Positions 1 to 10,259 of a DNA stretch of 64,000 bases are shown piece by piece. Below the pieces are notes generated by a model. That model had not been told where the DNA came from, searched no databases, and was given only the letters and a program-made list of their open reading frames with translations. Where the stretch lies: positions 4,849,209 through 4,913,208 of the forward strand of contig CM034100.1 of the NCBI GenBank assembly GCA_019914945.1. Direction: 5' to 3'. Numbering within the stretch: the first letter of the stretch is position 1; each line of letters opens with the position of its first letter. Source of the DNA: Typha latifolia. Taxonomy: Eukaryota > Streptophyta > Magnoliopsida > Poales > Typhaceae. Made by a program: the position numbers and the translations under genes.

Positions 1-289
1 CCCTCGCTGAATCTATGCTTGGATGTAGTCCTTTTGCAAGATCGGAGCCCGTTGCCTCCCCTCTTATCGCTTCTCTCTTCGAGCTTGGTTCGCTATCGCT
101 CCTCTATACCACCCCTCACCACATCCGCTAGCCTCTTTCTATGTACCTCCCTTGCTAGATCTGTGTTTGGACGTCGTCCTTCCATTATATCTGAGCCTAT
201 TGCCTCCCATTTTCTTGTTGGATCTACTGTCGCTCCCTATCGCTGCACCTCATGGCGTCATTGCATCTCTTTTCCTCGTTGAATTCATG
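1..289. repeat. Pyrimidine-rich imperfect direct duplication
   Basis: A stretch around 10-60 (starting near AATCTATGCTTGGATG) recurs in diverged form around 157-215 (AGATCTGTGTTTGGACG), both followed by a GTTGCCTCCC/ATTGCCTCCC segment, so the period is roughly 147 bp. Short open frames cross it but show no recognisable protein. It runs directly into the dispersed repeat at 290-575 and is probably part of the same non-coding element, cut off by the window edge. Confidence 0.4.
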
Positions 290-575
290 CTTGTAAAATT
301 TGGGTGTTGTTTAGTTTTTTTTTTTAATTTGTGTCTCATGTGGGTGATCTTTCGATCCTTCTGTCTTCTTAGAATTGAATATTGGACTACTGTATAGACA
401 AAACTTGCATTTAATTAGGCTAACAATGCTGAATGCGAGGCTCTTTATTTTTAGAAACTTTTTGGGCTGTTCTTCATGTTATTATTGTGTTTGTGCTCTC
501 GGACTTAATCCTTTGGATTAAAATATAGTGATGTATAGTATAGGTCAAGTGTGGAATTTATGTCAAAGAGCCGCT
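290..575 (+). repeat. Dispersed repeat, copy A (partner at 32979-33262)
   Basis: This segment aligns by eye along its whole length with 32979-33262 in the same orientation. Shared blocks include GTGGGTGATCTTT, GACAAAACTTG, TTAGGCTAACAAT, GCTGAATG/ACTGAATG, TATTGTGTTTGT and GGATTAAAATATAGTG/AGATTAAATTATAGTG. No protein is recognisable. It is most likely a fragment of a non-autonomous or LTR-type element. Confidence 0.6.
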
Positions 576-1996
576 AATTTGACACAGTGTAATATTCAAA
601 TCTTGTCACGATGTGTATATATTTAAAGTTCTCACTGTGGATGAATTTCTATAAAGGTTTGCTTAATTAATGATTTAGAGCGAACTTCTTTCTTTCTCAA
701 AAGAAAAAAAAAACAAAACAAAAAACACATATAAGTTGTTGGGATAATTACAATCTACTTCTAAATTATTAATTTTCATATAAATCATCTTGTTTATTGT
801 CTGTAGCACATTTATCTCCTTAAAAAGATCTAGAATGGAAGGAAAGAAAGAGGGGATGAAAGTGGAAAGAAAGAAAAAGGATAAAAAATCCCTCACAGTT
901 GAGGAAAAAAGTCTCTCCCCTATGCTCCCTCAAAGTAGCTAGGAAAGAGAGGAGAGAATATCACCAACTGCAAGGAGAGCTTTTGAAGGAGGTGGATTTT
1001 TAAAAAAAATAAAAACCTTAGATGATCTGAGACAGCTGAGAAGGTGAAACTGCCGCAATAAATAAATAAGAAAGTATATTAAAATAGAAAGCTCATCAGG
1101 TCTTAGATGTAATTAACTATAAATTAATAATCTGATAATCTAACCAAAAATTCCCTATGGCCTACGTCTATCATAACCGTAGCTCGTTTATTATTAGACT
1201 CATAGGTCTTAAGGTTGGATTATCTTGGCTTAATTAGGTGTGAGGAGTTTGATGGAATATCAAACAAAAGTAACCTTAATATATATATATATATATGCAT
1301 GTAATCAAAGAGCCAACGGCTGGCGAGAAGGACGGGTCAAGCCAGTCCATTTTCTAGGAGACCCCGGGATAGATCTGGCGCTGTTGGTTAATCCATATGA
1401 AAATAACCTTTGAATCTAGTGTGTTTCCAATAGATAGGGTCAGTTATATACTGTAATTGCTTATAAATTTGTCACCCAAATTAATTAAATGAATACTATT
1501 TATTTCCGTAAGATAATAGTGTGTTTCCGATGCCGAATTTGTTTTAAAAGGGGATACAAAAGATACCACCATTAACATGCATCAAAATTCAACCCTTTTT
1601 CTTCAACCCTTGCATTTTTGCCGCTCTCATATGCATTGGTAGACTTTACTATATTCCTTATATTCCTTCAACACAAATACCTTTGATCAGGATACCTAAC
1701 AAGAGTATTTTTTGCTGACAAATCCCTCAAATATAGCAACAGAGAAAGTTTCGGTGCATATTGCACTATGACGTGCCATAAATGCATTCTTTTCATAATA
1801 ATGTATAAGATTGAGAGTTTAATATGGATCCACAAAGGGCTTCTTCTCTAACAAAATGTTTTCAAGATAATTCGTTATTAAGCTCTCAATCTTATAACTA
1901 ACAACTTCCCTTGTGTGAATAATATGGATCAACATAGGGAGCGGAAAATTTTGAAAGAAATTAACAAAGTTCATGAGGACTAGTTCTTTTCTTATC
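576..1996. other. Intergenic, no gene seen
   Basis: AT-rich sequence with short A-runs and an (AT)9 microsatellite at 1279-1296. A somewhat GC-richer patch at 1309-1385 was not recognised. It lies downstream of the minus-strand ATL gene that ends at 1997, so its right edge probably holds that gene's 3' UTR. Confidence 0.5.
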
Positions 1997-2626
1997 TCAC
2001 TCCTGCCCCTCTATACCCTCCACTGCCTGCCCTCCGGCTCTCCCCAAAGGCGACCCCCTGCTCGACGTCAACGGCGAAGGCGACGATCCGAACTGCGACT
2101 CCGACCCGCTTTCCTTCACTCCCGACGTCCCCGCCTCGCCTATCAACGGAGAGAAACCCCTACGATGCAACTGCGGCAATGGCGGTGACAGCGACACCGT
2201 AGCCAAGTCCAACTTCTCCGGGCCGTGGTCCGTCCGGCAAACCGGGCACGACGAATGCGCGCCTAGCCACTCGTCAATGCACTGGACGTGAAAGAAATGC
2301 TTGCATCCCGGCAACATTCTGACAACCTCTCCTTCTTCCAACTCACCGAGACACACCGAGCAGGTCTCTATTAAAACAGTCTCCCCGTTGGAACCATTGC
2401 CGTCGTTCACCGGGCGGTACGTGAAGGTCGGCAACGCCGCCACCGCGGAGTCGTCGAGACCGAGACTTGGGCGTCCGACAACAGGGGCCGGTTGGGGTTG
2501 TTGGTGCAATCTCGCGAGGTCTGAGCGGACGTAGTTGATGAGGAAGTAGAGGACGACGGCGACGAACACCCCGATGCCGACGAACGCGAGGGTGGTGTTC
2601 GTGGTGGTTCCGTCAACCGTGGACAT
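1997..2626 (-). CDS. ATL-type RING-H2 finger E3 ubiquitin ligase
   Basis: Predicted membrane-anchored E3 ubiquitin ligase of the plant ATL family, 209 aa, intronless as most ATLs are. Seen: a hydrophobic segment at about residues 14-32, a GLD-type motif (LGLDDSAVAALPTF, about 55-68) and a complete RING-H2 finger at about residues 89-130 with spacing C-x2-C-x15-C-x-H-x2-H-x2-C-x10-C-x2-C, including the conserved Trp after CIDE and the Pro of CPVC. The tail is Ser/Gly/Pro-rich. An in-frame ATG also exists at 2734, but I chose 2626 because the resulting N-terminus (MSTVDGTTTN) matches the neighbour at 6269-6706 (MSTNTSTTPA) and leaves a single transmembrane helix. ATLs ubiquitinate targets with an E2 at membranes, often in defence or stress; the substrate is unknown. 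It is the first of three minus-strand ATL copies in 6 kb. Confidence 0.9.
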   Translation of the reverse strand: MSTVDGTTTNTTLAFVGIGVFVAVVLYFLINYVRSDLARLHQQPQPAPVVGRPSLGLDDSAVAALPTFTYRPVNDGNGSNGETVLIETCSVCLGELEEGEVVRMLPGCKHFFHVQCIDEWLGAHSSCPVCRTDHGPEKLDLATVSLSPPLPQLHRRGFSPLIGEAGTSGVKESGSESQFGSSPSPLTSSRGSPLGRAGGQAVEGIEGQE

Positions 2627-2734
2627 GATAAATATGGCTATACAACTTATGCCAACGAGTTCGAAGATAATTCGGCTAACAAGAGCAAACTCGTAGCAAA
2701 ATGGGGGTGTAATTCGTGTATTATATGGTCTCAT

Positions 2735-4353
2735 CGTGATTATTTTGAAATTTAAGAATACGATTACAGGCTATATTAGTACTATGTGGAACGAACGTGT
2801 TATAATTCTCACGCTTGTATTATTTTTGCAATCGTTGACTTCGTAGCTTTTGGTTTTTTTGGTTAAAAAGATAAACTTTATTTATAGAGAGCGGCGACTT
2901 TGTATACCGATATCCATGAAAGGGATAACAGTCGCAGGTTCGTGGAGCTCACCTGGGAAAACTCGGTCTTCCACGACTCGGGCTTCACCCATTGGATGAT
3001 AGAATCTTTTAGAAGTGATTAATTTTGTAGCTAATGAAAAGATTAATTACATGCAGGTTTAGTACTAATATATACAGCTTAAAAATATAAGATGTATTAT
3101 TTAAGTAAACCAATAACACGATAACAGTGGGTAAATACCGTTAGGAACTTACTATAGGGTCTTCTATACGTTCTCAGATTGTATACTCTATAATTAAGTA
3201 TCTATCCAACTCCTTATTTGCAACCGAAATAAGGCTTCCTTAATATCCTCTATTATAGTTATATATCACTTTGTAACCGATAACGTGGACAATTTCTCTA
3301 TAAATTTCTTATTCTCTTGACTAAATTGAGAATAGTGGTCTCCGAGATAGAACCGGCCAGCTCATTGCCCAATGAGGGTAGCTGAATAGTTTAAACTGTT
3401 TTCAAATATTTTGATTGCATTCGTCCATTCATAAGATAACTATCTTTTACATTATAATAATAACCATATGAAAATAAAAGCCAAATGCTAGTTCTTAATT
3501 AACAATTTAATATGTGAGCCGGTGCCGGTATTTAAGTACTCCGTTTACATAATAATGTGTTTTCTAACAGGAATGGATTAGGAGAAGTCCCAATTAGAGC
3601 CTCGCAACGTATCGTTCCTCTTCTCTGCGATTTCTTTCGTACTCTTTGCCTTTTAGCTTCGTGATCCTCCATGTCTTCTACTTGGTTTATTTCGATGGCT
3701 TCTAAATTCTCTGTTACTTGGTTTAGAATTTGTAAACTCTATGTAACAAGTAAATTGCCTCAAAAGATTGGACAAACAAGTCAATAATAAAAATATTTAA
3801 TTACTTGCTATATCGCTAAACAAAAGCTAAAATAAGAAATACAAGAACTCATACAAACACAATATTTTAACGTGAAAAAACTCCTTATCAAACAAGGATA
3901 AAAAACTACAAATTTTTTCTTCGAGATCAAACCAAGTACTATAATAATTAGCAATTACAAAACACTTGTAAACCATCTATTGTTACCCACAACTGTTTTG
4001 GAAGTGATTATTTGACTCCCTTTTAATATATTGCTTCTCGTGCTTGTTACCTGACCTTAGTAACCCTCAAGATTAAAGATCTGTCTTTGTGACTCTTGAA
4101 GTAATGACAAATGTAATATTGAATCTAGTAGAGCTCAATCAAAAGATGGTAAAAAAAATCTCATTATTCAACTCTACCAACTCTTCTCTTTTTTATCTCC
4201 CAAATATTTTTAATGACACCCAAGACATCCCCATATTTTTCTTTAGACTTTATTTTTATAGTTTCAAAGATGGGCTCTTAAAAAATCCTAATTTAGTGAT
4301 AACTCGGACTGAAAAGAGGCATCTTATGCTCTCCATCCGAACGGGTTAAATCT
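2735..4353. other. Intergenic, no gene seen
   Basis: Presumed promoter of the ATL gene at its left edge, then AT-rich DNA without a credible reading frame. A moderately GC-rich patch at about 2885-3000 and another at 3320-3385 were not recognised and may be old repeat fragments. Confidence 0.45.
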
Positions 4354-4660
4354 CGTTTCAAACGGCCAAGTGTTCTAAGTGTATATAACACTCTTCTTAT
4401 GTTGAAAATATTTTGCTCTCTATAAAATATCGTTTGAATGCGCTTCCAATGTTGGAAATATTTTGCTCTCTGAAAAATCTCACTTGAACTTCTTTCCCAT
4501 GTTAGAAATATATTACTCTTTGAAAAATTCCGTTTGATCAAATTTCTCACATTGAAAGTATATTACTCTCTAAAAAATTCAGTTTAAACGAATTTTTCAC
4601 ATTAGAAATGTGTTACTCTGGGAATCAAATTTCGTTTGAACGGATTTTGAATAAAATTCC
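4354..4660. repeat. 50-bp tandem repeat, about five to six diverged units
   Basis: The block TGTTGAAAATATTTTGCTCT and its variants recur with exact 50-bp spacing: the shared GAAAATA/GAAATA/GAAAGTA/GAAATG string ends at 4410, 4460, 4510, 4560 and 4610. Each unit also carries a CGTTTGAACG-like string, a short near-palindrome. The strict period with sequence divergence indicates an old minisatellite that has lost units to point mutation but not to indels. Small open frames through it follow from the repeat. Confidence 0.85.
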
Positions 4661-5977
4661 CGCAACATTGTTTTTCTAACTGAAATAGCTCTAATTTTAA
4701 TTGCCAAATAAAAAAAATAGCACTAGTGATCTCTATAATAAATCTAAATAATTTATATCATGGAAACTTTAATTTCTCACAAATTTATCGATCATAAATA
4801 CTTACAAATAATTCTGTGTGGTCTCATAAGATGGACAACCAGCTCAATAATTCTAATTCTATGTAGTTACATAAGATTGGGCAATCAGGTCAATAATTAT
4901 ATAGAAATACGTCACAACAGGGTCAACTCCAATAATAGCATACTCAGAGCAATTCAACTTTGTAAGAAATTTGTTCGCACGTTTATGTTGGGATTTGATA
5001 GGACTTCAATCACTTGCTTTAGTGGTTGAGTCTTTAATTTTTCTTGTTGTAAGTAACCCAAGCACCAAAATTTTAATCTTTATTAATTATTTTATCCATC
5101 ATAAGCTTGAATGTTAATTATAGGTTATACAATAGGTGATAAAGCAAATCAAGATAGAACCAAGCTCGAACCAAGCTTAAATTAGATTAAGCTTGAATAG
5201 AATATTAGGTGGTCTACCTGTCTACACTTTGTAAAATTAATATTAAATGTGTTACCAAATTAAAAAAAAATTTAATATATATATATATAATTATTTATAT
5301 ATAAATCAAACATTGGTGGGCGGAGATGGATTGTGTAAACTGTTCTCAAGCTCAGCTCGAATTGAATTTAAACCTGATTCAATTGATTAAGTTAAGCAAT
5401 GGTTCGACCGAGCTAGAGTCGAACTTAGCCTGGATTTTAGTCAGGCTACATTTTGGCTGAGCTACATAAAGGAGATGCATAGTATGAGCAACAAGACCAA
5501 CTTTCTAAGAAATTATTATAACGTGTAAAATCCATACATGCTACATTGCACCCAAATGATGTGTGTACAACCCTCATGTAAAATTTTCTCTCAAAATCAC
5601 CCCTATGCCTAGAATATAATTTTAACGTATTACCTAAATGCAGTGGTTGACCTAAGCTCTTGAACATATTACTATTTCTCTGTGTCCTGTAGAATTCCAA
5701 CTATATATATATATATATATATTTCCAACGAAAAGAAAATTAACATCAAGATGAAAGCTAGTCAGAGATGGTTATTTGTAATCTGCCAGGCAAAGGTGGA
5801 ATTGATTTTTAAATATGCAAAAAGGAGGTGGTTTTTCGTAATGAAATCAAACAGTAGGTGGCTGTTTTACACTTATTAAGGACGAAGGAAAAGATCTACA
5901 TCATTAATTAAGCAGAATTAATCCATAGAATCCTACTTAACTAGTTACCACTATCCTTTCTCTCTCCCTCCCTCTCT

Positions 5978-6023
<46 letters not shown>

Positions 6024-6268
6024 ATATCACAAAGCAATTGATAATTACTCAATAGTAATATTATCTTTCCATATTTTCTATTGGATGTAGTTGATGTTGG
6101 GGAAACGAAGGCAATTGATGGATGAAACCAATCCTTTAATCATCATTATACAATACCTTCAAACATATCGATACTCGAAATTGTATTGTTTTCACATCCA
6201 CACAAGAATTGAAAAGAAGAAATAAAGAAAACAAAAACAGAAGACATATATTCACATATCTCTTTGTC
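4661..6268. other. Intergenic, microsatellites
   Basis: AT-rich. Holds short TA runs near 5275-5290 and 5702-5721, a patch rich in AGCTCGAAC-like strings at about 5335-5455 that looks like an old dispersed repeat, and a long (TC)n tract at 5981-6021. No credible gene. The right edge should hold the 3' UTR of the RING gene that ends at 6269. Confidence 0.5.
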
Positions 6269-6706
6269 CTACACATCAATCGGTCCAATTACTTCTTTCC
6301 GGCAAATCGGGCACGTCGGATGAGCCTTCAACCACATCTCTATACAACCCTGATGAAACGAGTGGGTGCACCTCGGCAATAGCTTCACCATCTCTCCTTC
6401 TACCACAAAGCTCAAGCATATGGAGCACTCCATCGAATTGCCCTTCTCTTTACCGCTACCGTCGCTGCTCCCTTGGAAAGCAAAAGTGGGCAAAGCTGCG
6501 ATTGCATCAGAGACTACTCCTCCTGCACCAGCTTGATGGCCACCTCTAATTGCTGCAGCCCTTTGATCTTGAAGGCATCGTAAGGAGCGGATTAATACGA
6601 ATAGGACGAAGAAGGTGGCGAAGGAGATGCCGATGATTTGCAAATAAGATGACAAGCTGCAGCAGCTGCCTGTGTCGGCTGGTGTTGTTGAGGTGTTGGT
6701 AGACAT
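6269..6706 (-). CDS. Short ATL-type RING-H2 finger protein
   Basis: Predicted membrane-bound RING-H2 E3 ubiquitin ligase, 145 aa, intronless. Residues 21-39 form a hydrophobic helix (IIGISFATFFVLFVLI). A reduced linker with DAIAALPTFAF, equivalent to the region after the ATL GLD motif, leads into a complete RING-H2 finger from C94 to C135: C-x2-C, then CTH-x2-H-x2-C, a conserved Trp in CIEMW, and CPIC. It ends ten residues after the RING, so it lacks the long C-terminal tail of its neighbour at 1997-2626. The ATG at 6706 is followed by a Ser/Thr-rich N-terminus like that of the neighbour, which supports the start. It probably arose with 1997-2626 and the broken copy at 7619-8046 by tandem duplication. 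The target is unknown. Confidence 0.88.
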   Translation of the reverse strand: MSTNTSTTPADTGSCCSLSSYLQIIGISFATFFVLFVLIRSLRCLQDQRAAAIRGGHQAGAGGVVSDAIAALPTFAFQGSSDGSGKEKGNSMECSICLSFVVEGEMVKLLPRCTHSFHQGCIEMWLKAHPTCPICRKEVIGPIDV

Positions 6707-6779
6707 CGTGGTAAGGGGAGAAGAAGAGGGGATTTAATTGTCCTAGGACTACTGATGAGATTGGGAGACATGGACATGG

Positions 6780-7618
6780 TTGGGGAGTAGTTTTGTCTCG
6801 ATTAAGCCTTTTATTTTGTCCATGGGCATTGACCTCAGTGGGTGACGGTGACTTGCTTGTTATCTGGACCTAGCAACGGTGGTCTGGTGAAGAAGGAATT
6901 AATGTTGCATTTATGAACAACAACTCTGACGAATAGTTGATGTGTGACTTCCGATTTGCGTTAGTTGAATCGCTTGTTGGTTATTAAATTTCATTTTATC
7001 CTTAACTTTTCTTTTTCTCACTCCTTTTAAATTAAACTAAAAAATAATTTTAATTAATAGTGTCTAAAATTAATTACGTGATAGTCACAGGATATTTTCT
7101 CTGGTATATATGTTCCACCCTTCCAAGTAACTTTTTTTTTTATTTTTTTGAGAGAGAAAGAGATAAACTTGACAGTGTATAACTCACTCAGATGCACTCG
7201 TATGTACACTATGAGATTTTTTAATCATCTTAGCAATATTTTTGTTAGACATCGAATTAGCTAGCCATATCCATATTGGCATTAAGAAGGTACATTGTTC
7301 AAAGTTCTACACGGTGCTGCCAGACCTAATCATTACGAACACTTGATAGACTACTAGTTAATATATTCCCATGACGATACGTGCTTGCACGTTGATTACC
7401 AGTTAAGAATTTATGCAAGACATCACAGATTTATGTAACCGATCAGAACGGAATCCTTTTCGTCTCGTTCAGAGAAATTAATCATTTGCATTGCGACCCA
7501 AAACAAATATAAGAGAAGTCGGTTCATCCGACAAGCATAAGCTCATAAAATTTACACTATTGCAGCTGTCGTTGTTACACCAGCTTGATCATCGCGCGGT
7601 GCAGCTGACGGCGACCCT
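6780..7618. other. Spacer between RING genes
   Basis: Presumed promoter of the 6269-6706 gene, then AT-rich sequence with poly-T near 7132-7147. No independent gene is supported. Confidence 0.45.
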
Positions 7619-8046
7619 TCACCGGCCGCCGACGGCTCGACAAACAGGGCACGTCGCATGGGAGCCCAACCACGATGAGACAAGTGATTACATTTAGGCA
7701 GCAATCTTAGCATCTCCCCTTCCTCCACCACGCTAAGACAAACCGAGCACTCTACCGATGACCAATCGTAATTGCTGCAACTACTCCTAAAACTCTCGTC
7801 AGTCCTTCGGTAGGCAAAGGCGGGCAACGCCGCAATGTCGGCTGGGTCTAACCCTAACTTGGGCTGCCGGCGGTCGACGTGCGGCGTGCGACGAAGTCGC
7901 CTTTGTAGAAGAAGATAACGAACGAAGAGATAGATGGCTAAGAGGACGAAACAGAGAGCAATGGAGGTGGCGATTTCCCCGAGGGTAGGCGAAGAGCCGC
8001 AGCAGTCTATGGGTTGGTCGCCTAAGGACCCCGATTCAGAGATGGA
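7619..8046 (-). pseudogene. Broken ATL-type RING-H2 gene
   Basis: The minus-strand frame from about 8046 encodes a hydrophobic helix (EIATSIALCFVLLAIYLFV), basic residues, a GLD motif (LGLDPADIAALPAFAY) and the first half of a RING-H2 finger (CSVCLSVVEEGEMLRLLPKC, then NHLSH). Two defects are visible. The expected ATG is missing: the position aligning with the paralogues' start reads ATC (8041-8043), and no in-frame ATG follows the upstream stop at 8098-8100 before the GLD motif. Near 7668-7671 the frame breaks. The rest of the finger (SHATCPVCR) continues in another frame to a stop at 7619-7621, and the segment that should carry the fifth-ligand Cys through the conserved Trp is gone. The gap fits a deletion of about 16 bp between short TG-containing repeats. 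It is therefore a pseudogene of the local ATL cluster. Confidence 0.85.
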
Positions 8047-8100
8047 GGAAAAGGAGAGAGGCTCTATTTGATCGATTCTCTCTTGATATATGGGAGATTA

Positions 8101-10183
8101 AAGGTGGTGTACATGGTATATATAAATATATATAGCTTATTTGGGTACATGCAGAAGTGACTGAGATCAAAATTGTGAAAGGAAAAACAATGTGGCAAAA
8201 TCAAATCTCTTCAACTGTTGGAATCTCGACTTTCTCTTGCTTGCATGGTTGCACGTTGTGTACGCCGATCGAGCCGTGACCTTCCATGGCAACTGTATGA
8301 CCTGATGGTCAGATTTATAGGGACATTAATTTCTCGCAATATATATACAATGAGTTGGATCACAATTTTATGCAATTGGTTTGGTTTAGGTTTAGTATAA
8401 TAGGATTCGTGTCATAAATACATTAACCTACCTAACTAAAATATTAAGTCTGTCATGTAAGTGTTTATTATTTCAATCTGTGTAATTCATTTATGTCTTA
8501 ATAATCTAAATATAGCCCAAACAATTTATTTATTTGAATAACTTATTTAGAATTAAAAAATATATTTTTAATAATTTATGTAGTTCATTTAATAAAGGCT
8601 GGTGTTCCAATTAGTTTAAACTTGACGCGATCCGACCAGATTAAGACCCTACTAGATCCAACTCAGCTCCTGTTGGGTGCAAGCCATCTCATCAGTCGAG
8701 TACATAACACGATTATGATTGTTACTACGTTCGGTACGATGATTGCCGTCAATTGCCCCTGACTGATGCACCCCAATGAATCCAAAAGTATCCGTTCGAA
8801 ATATTGGTAATAAGTAATAAGATTTCCAATGTGTCTATCAGACTATAGCAAGAGTCTTTCTAAAGATAATCTTTACTATTCCTTGACCCAGTATGATAAT
8901 TTGACATGATAGCTCAAATTTTCAATGGGTTTGGTTTAGTGAAATTGTAAGTCATAAATGAGTCTAATCCTCTAATTAAATTATTAAATCGATCATATTT
9001 GTCTTTATTACGTCAACTCCTTTAATTCCTGTTTATGAAATGACTTGCCCCACCAACATATTTATGACATGATAACTCATTTATGGTAAAAATAACTTAT
9101 TTATGATCCGAACTAATCTGTTTATGACTCAACTAACTTATTTATGACACAAATTTTTTTTATGATTTAAAAAAAATATAATCTTATAAAACTGGTTGAT
9201 AATTCAAATAACTTATATTAGTTTGAATAATATGTGCAACTCATTTATGATACGTGTAACCCATTTAATCATCGTATTGTATTAAAATTTTTAATCTATT
9301 TAATAAAAAGTTTATATTCGTTTATTATAACTCAATCCAAATTTGGTTAGACCCAAACCTAACTAATATGACATAATTGCCACCTTAATTCAGAGCATTT
9401 GAAGATATGTACTAAATAGTGCTTTTATTTTCGCCAACCATAGTAAAGAATTTTGGTAGAGTTTCGCCTTCTCCCTCGCCTTGAGGCTCTTCTCGCCTTA
9501 AAAGAATGAGTGACCAGCCACATTGTAATCAAATTGAGCTTGAGTCACGTATAAAATCTATGTTTTTACCGTTGTGACCAAGTGTGAAAACTAAGTTAAA
9601 AAACAGTGGCCCTATTTCTATTTGAATTTGTATATCATTCCTTCTTCTATAATTCAATATATCATTCTACCAATGAATTTTCTGTCTTGAAAAAAAAAAT
9701 AAGTACTAGACGAACAGATGAATGTCAAAAGATGGTATTATATGGCAAGCTTGCAAAATCCTTGTGAATAAAATTGATTAGAAATTTTTTTTCTACATGA
9801 AAATTTTAGGTTTTTTAAGTCGATTCGCTGAAGCCTTAACATTTCTCAATCTAGTCAACATTTTAAATCAAGCTTGAGTTCAAGGAATATTTCCAGCAAA
9901 TAGACTAAAACGCCTTTCGAACAATTTTATTGCAATTTGGAGAAGAGGGAGAGGAAACAAGAATATTTCAGTTCTAAAGTACTTTTTGCCAATGAGGAGT
10001 CGATACTAAAAAAACTCCATAATGAAAAGGTCTATTGTGAAGAAGCTAATATGAAGATGGTGTTAACAAGAAAGGCCTAAAGAAGAACAGAAACTTTGAA
10101 CTGAAAACAATTTGCTCGCAGCTCCAAACCTTGTTGCTTCACCTCCTCGGGTATTTGTTCTGCCACTCTCTCTTCTGCTGTGG
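8101..10183. repeat. Intergenic DNA with decayed direct repeats
   Basis: A module beginning GGTTTGGTTTAG and continuing through GTCATAAATxxxTxxACCTxxTAAxTAAAxTATTAAxTC occurs at about 8378-8500 and again, diverged, at about 8929-9040. Strings such as ACTTATTTATGA recur many times to about 9360. This resembles the TTTATGAC-rich repeats common in plant intergenic DNA. No coding capacity was seen here or in the remainder to 10183. Confidence 0.4.
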
Positions 10184-10259
10184 AATTTTGTGCACGCGAT
10201 GTGCTTGTAGTTTTGCCTAACGGAGGGAAATTTTGTGCACGCGATGTGCTTGTAGTTTT
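10184..10259 (+). repeat. Perfect 31-bp direct duplication, 45-bp period
   Basis: The 31-bp string beginning AATTTTGTGCACGCGATG occurs identically at 10184-10214 and 10229-10259, separated by 14 bp. The perfect identity suggests a recent local duplication. No function is apparent. Confidence 0.95.
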
